51,940 bases of DNA from an uncultured Mycoplasmatota bacterium (GTDB lineage Bacteria > Bacillota_I > Bacilli_A > RF39 > UBA660), in assembly GCA_900544625.1 (NCBI GenBank), contig UQVR01000006.1, forward strand, positions 1-51,940. Reading direction: 5' to 3'. Made by a program: the position numbers and the translations under genes. Numbering within the stretch: position 1 is the first letter of the stretch; the number at the start of each line of letters is the position of its first letter. The notes under the pieces are model-generated. The model worked only from the letters and a program-made list of their open reading frames with translations. It ran no database searches and had not been told where the DNA came from. This document shows positions 50,904-51,940 of the stretch, one piece after another.

Positions 50904-50942
50904 AATGTACCATTTTTAAGAGATTCAATGTACCATTTTTAA
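50904..50942. repeat. Tandem direct repeat, possible IS end
   Basis: AATGTACCATTTTTAA occurs twice (50904-50919 and 50927-50942), 23 bases apart, next to GGAGTCAACA (50892-50901). Repeated TGTAC-containing segments beside a TGTTGACTCC-type tip (minus strand) are reminiscent of IS21-family ends. No IstA/IstB gene is present, so this would be a solo remnant; the assignment is weak. Confidence 0.3.
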
Positions 50943-50963
50943 AAATTCAAATTTATAAATGAG

Positions 50964-51722
50964 TTATATATTTTTTTCAAACATTTCTTTTAACTGATAT
51001 GATACTTTTAATTCTTCAATGACACTAAAATGTTCATCCATCCATTATATATCTGGTATAATGAAATGGGTCAACCACATACTTTGCTTTAGGAAACATT
51101 ATTGTGGTGACTATTCGGTATGGCTCATACATATCTGATATGACATACTCAACTAAATGCCTATTTTCACAATAAGTAAAATATTGTATTAGGTATTCTT
51201 TTTTTCTATTTGAAAGTACATCCAACGTTTCTTTATGTATTGGGTCATTTAATACAAATGCATATTTTCCTTCTCTTGTATCTGATTTAAATTCATCAAA
51301 TGATATAACCTTCGGGAGATTTATTACGTTTTTTAGATAATCTTTTATATGTTTTTTTAATATATTTCTTACTGTGTTATCACTTATATTATTTTCTTCT
51401 GCAATATATTTTAAGCTTAGGTTATACAGTTTTAAATCCTTTAACACTTTCTGTTCTACTTTATTAGATATATTTTTATTTTTCCTTTGAATTGTTACTT
51501 GTTCCGTAAATTTATATTTACAACTATGACATATAAATCTTCTTTTTATAAGCACGACATAAGTTATAAACTCAAATGCTTTTGAACACTTTTTGTATGT
51601 TTACCGCATTTTGGGCATTTGCACTTATTTGATGTTGTTTCTACATATATAAACTTAGCTATTACTTTACCTTCCTTTCTTTCTTCTACCTTAATTACTT
51701 TATAACCTCCATCTAACCCCAT
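50964..51722 (-). pseudogene. Decayed ISL3-family transposase
   Basis: Three pieces in different frames together outline an ISL3 transposase. Piece 1 (51722-51564) starts MGLDGGYKV and has the zinc ribbon CKCPKCGKH. Piece 2 (51555-51034) continues with LIKRRFICHSCKYKF, the HTH (LSLKYIAEENNISDNTVRNIL) and the first part of the DDE domain (SFDEFK and YVVDPFHYTRYIMDG). Piece 3 (about 51032-50964) reads DEHFSVIEELKVSYQLKEMF, the usual C-terminal block. A frameshift separates 1 and 2, and a deletion of most of the DDE core separates 2 and 3, so it cannot be active. It sits directly upstream of parA. Confidence 0.85.
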
Positions 51723-51782
51723 GATTTTTCTTAGCTCATTCGCTAAAAAATTTCACCCCTTTCTATATTCATTATCACATAT

Positions 51783-51814
51783 AAAAAGAGATGATAAAAT
51801 ACTTTCATCATCTC
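51783..51814 (-). terminator. Rho-independent terminator of an upstream, unseen unit
   Basis: On the minus strand GAGATGAT (51814-51807), 11-base loop, ATCATCTC (51795-51788), then TTTTT. Nothing coding on the minus strand lies between it and the right edge, so it ends a transcript starting further right. Confidence 0.8.
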
Positions 51815-51864
51815 CCCATCAGATTTCGAAGTTTTTCTATAAAAACTCCCCACTAGATTTCGAG
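51812..51864. repeat. Short direct repeats at right edge
   Basis: CTCCCCATCAGATTTCGAA (51812-51830) and CTCCCCACTAGATTTCGAG (51846-51864) match at 15 of 19 positions, 34 bases apart, with a small AGTTTTT/AAAAACT-type dyad between. The stretch 51870-51915 is GC-richer, with the palindrome CCCCACGTGGGG. It may be the end of a structured RNA or an insertion-element terminus; I cannot say which. Confidence 0.5.
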
Positions 51865-51940
51865 AGCCAAAAGTTATCACCCCCACGTGGGGCGGATACA
51901 CCCGCCATCCACGCTAAACAAATCCATCACATTCCCACAA

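Noticed and set aside
51886..51899. Palindrome around CCCCACGTGGGG near parA/parB as a parS site
   Set aside because: Only the central CACGTG agrees with the parS consensus TGTTTCACGTGAAACA; the arms are C/G instead of TTT/AAA. Other CACGTG occurrences (about 29209 with an extra base in the arm, and about 47110 inside ychF) also fail.
1..51940. tRNA, rRNA or CRISPR loci
   Set aside because: None was recognised on either strand by eye; no CCA-ended cloverleaf-like segments or regularly spaced repeats were found. A tRNAscan or Rfam search would be decisive.

Overview
The window looks like a chromosomal stretch of a very AT-rich, walled, Gram-positive-type bacterium (Bacillota). Shine-Dalgarno sites are strong (GGAGG/AGGTG types), TGA works as a stop codon (for example at 30073-30075), and spacing of -10/-35 boxes is of the housekeeping type. 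Gene order on the right half is the classic near-origin set of Bacilli and relatives (ParA/ParB, DUF951, YchF, S6-SSB-S18, L9-DnaB, WalJ, RlmH). Two FemAB-type ligases, a VanY-type carboxypeptidase and M23 endopeptidases show that it makes peptidoglycan, so it is not a wall-less mollicute. An uncultured gut Bacilli or Erysipelotrichia/RF39-like lineage is my best guess; this is inference. Almost all genes are on the minus strand, which fits a replication origin beyond the right edge.

Region by region: 1-3277 holds an ABC exporter pair (FtsX-type permease plus ATPase), and 3293-11460 a mixture of accessory and metabolic genes: DUF2238 membrane protein, SDR oxidoreductase, EndA-like nuclease, XRE regulator, VanY peptidase, zinc alcohol dehydrogenase, MscS channel, VTT/DedA protein and a rhodanese. 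An Rpn/PD-(D/E)XK nuclease gene (11519-12367) comes just before a compact, single-promoter type IV secretion operon (12487-23759): pilin-like subunit, VirB6-like channel, PrgI/VirB3-like protein, a VirB4 partner, VirB4 ATPase, a large multi-domain wall-remodelling enzyme, a lipoprotein and the VirD4 coupling ATPase. No relaxase or integrase is visible. Next come two tandem FemX-like ligases, a transglutaminase-like protein with a structured leader, and a surface island with three collagen-like proteins and a LemA-like protein.

Within that island, 29887-30226 contains what I consider the most interesting item: a 30-residue hydrophobic peptide gene, too short for routine ORF calling. It has its own promoter, a perfect Shine-Dalgarno site, 14-bp pairing between its 5' leader and 3' end, a hairpin starting at the stop codon, a terminator, and a convergent antisense promoter. 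This is the architecture of a type I toxin-antitoxin module, but the peptide matches no family that I recognise.

The right part (32160-50752) reads, in transcription order, parA, parB, DUF951, AbgT-like transporter, ychF, BI-1, RDD protein, a 68-residue orphan, AbiEi/AbiEii toxin-antitoxin, rpsF-ssb-rpsR, an AlgX-like/MBOAT acetylation pair, a Fic protein, rplI-dnaB, an M23/LysM/G5 protein, walJ, rlmH, MYG1 and ung. The accessory modules (AbiE, acetylation pair, Fic) sit between conserved blocks, and the GdpP phosphodiesterase gene usually found just before rplI in Bacilli is not there. The right edge holds a decayed ISL3-family transposase, a terminator and short direct repeats belonging to something beyond the window.
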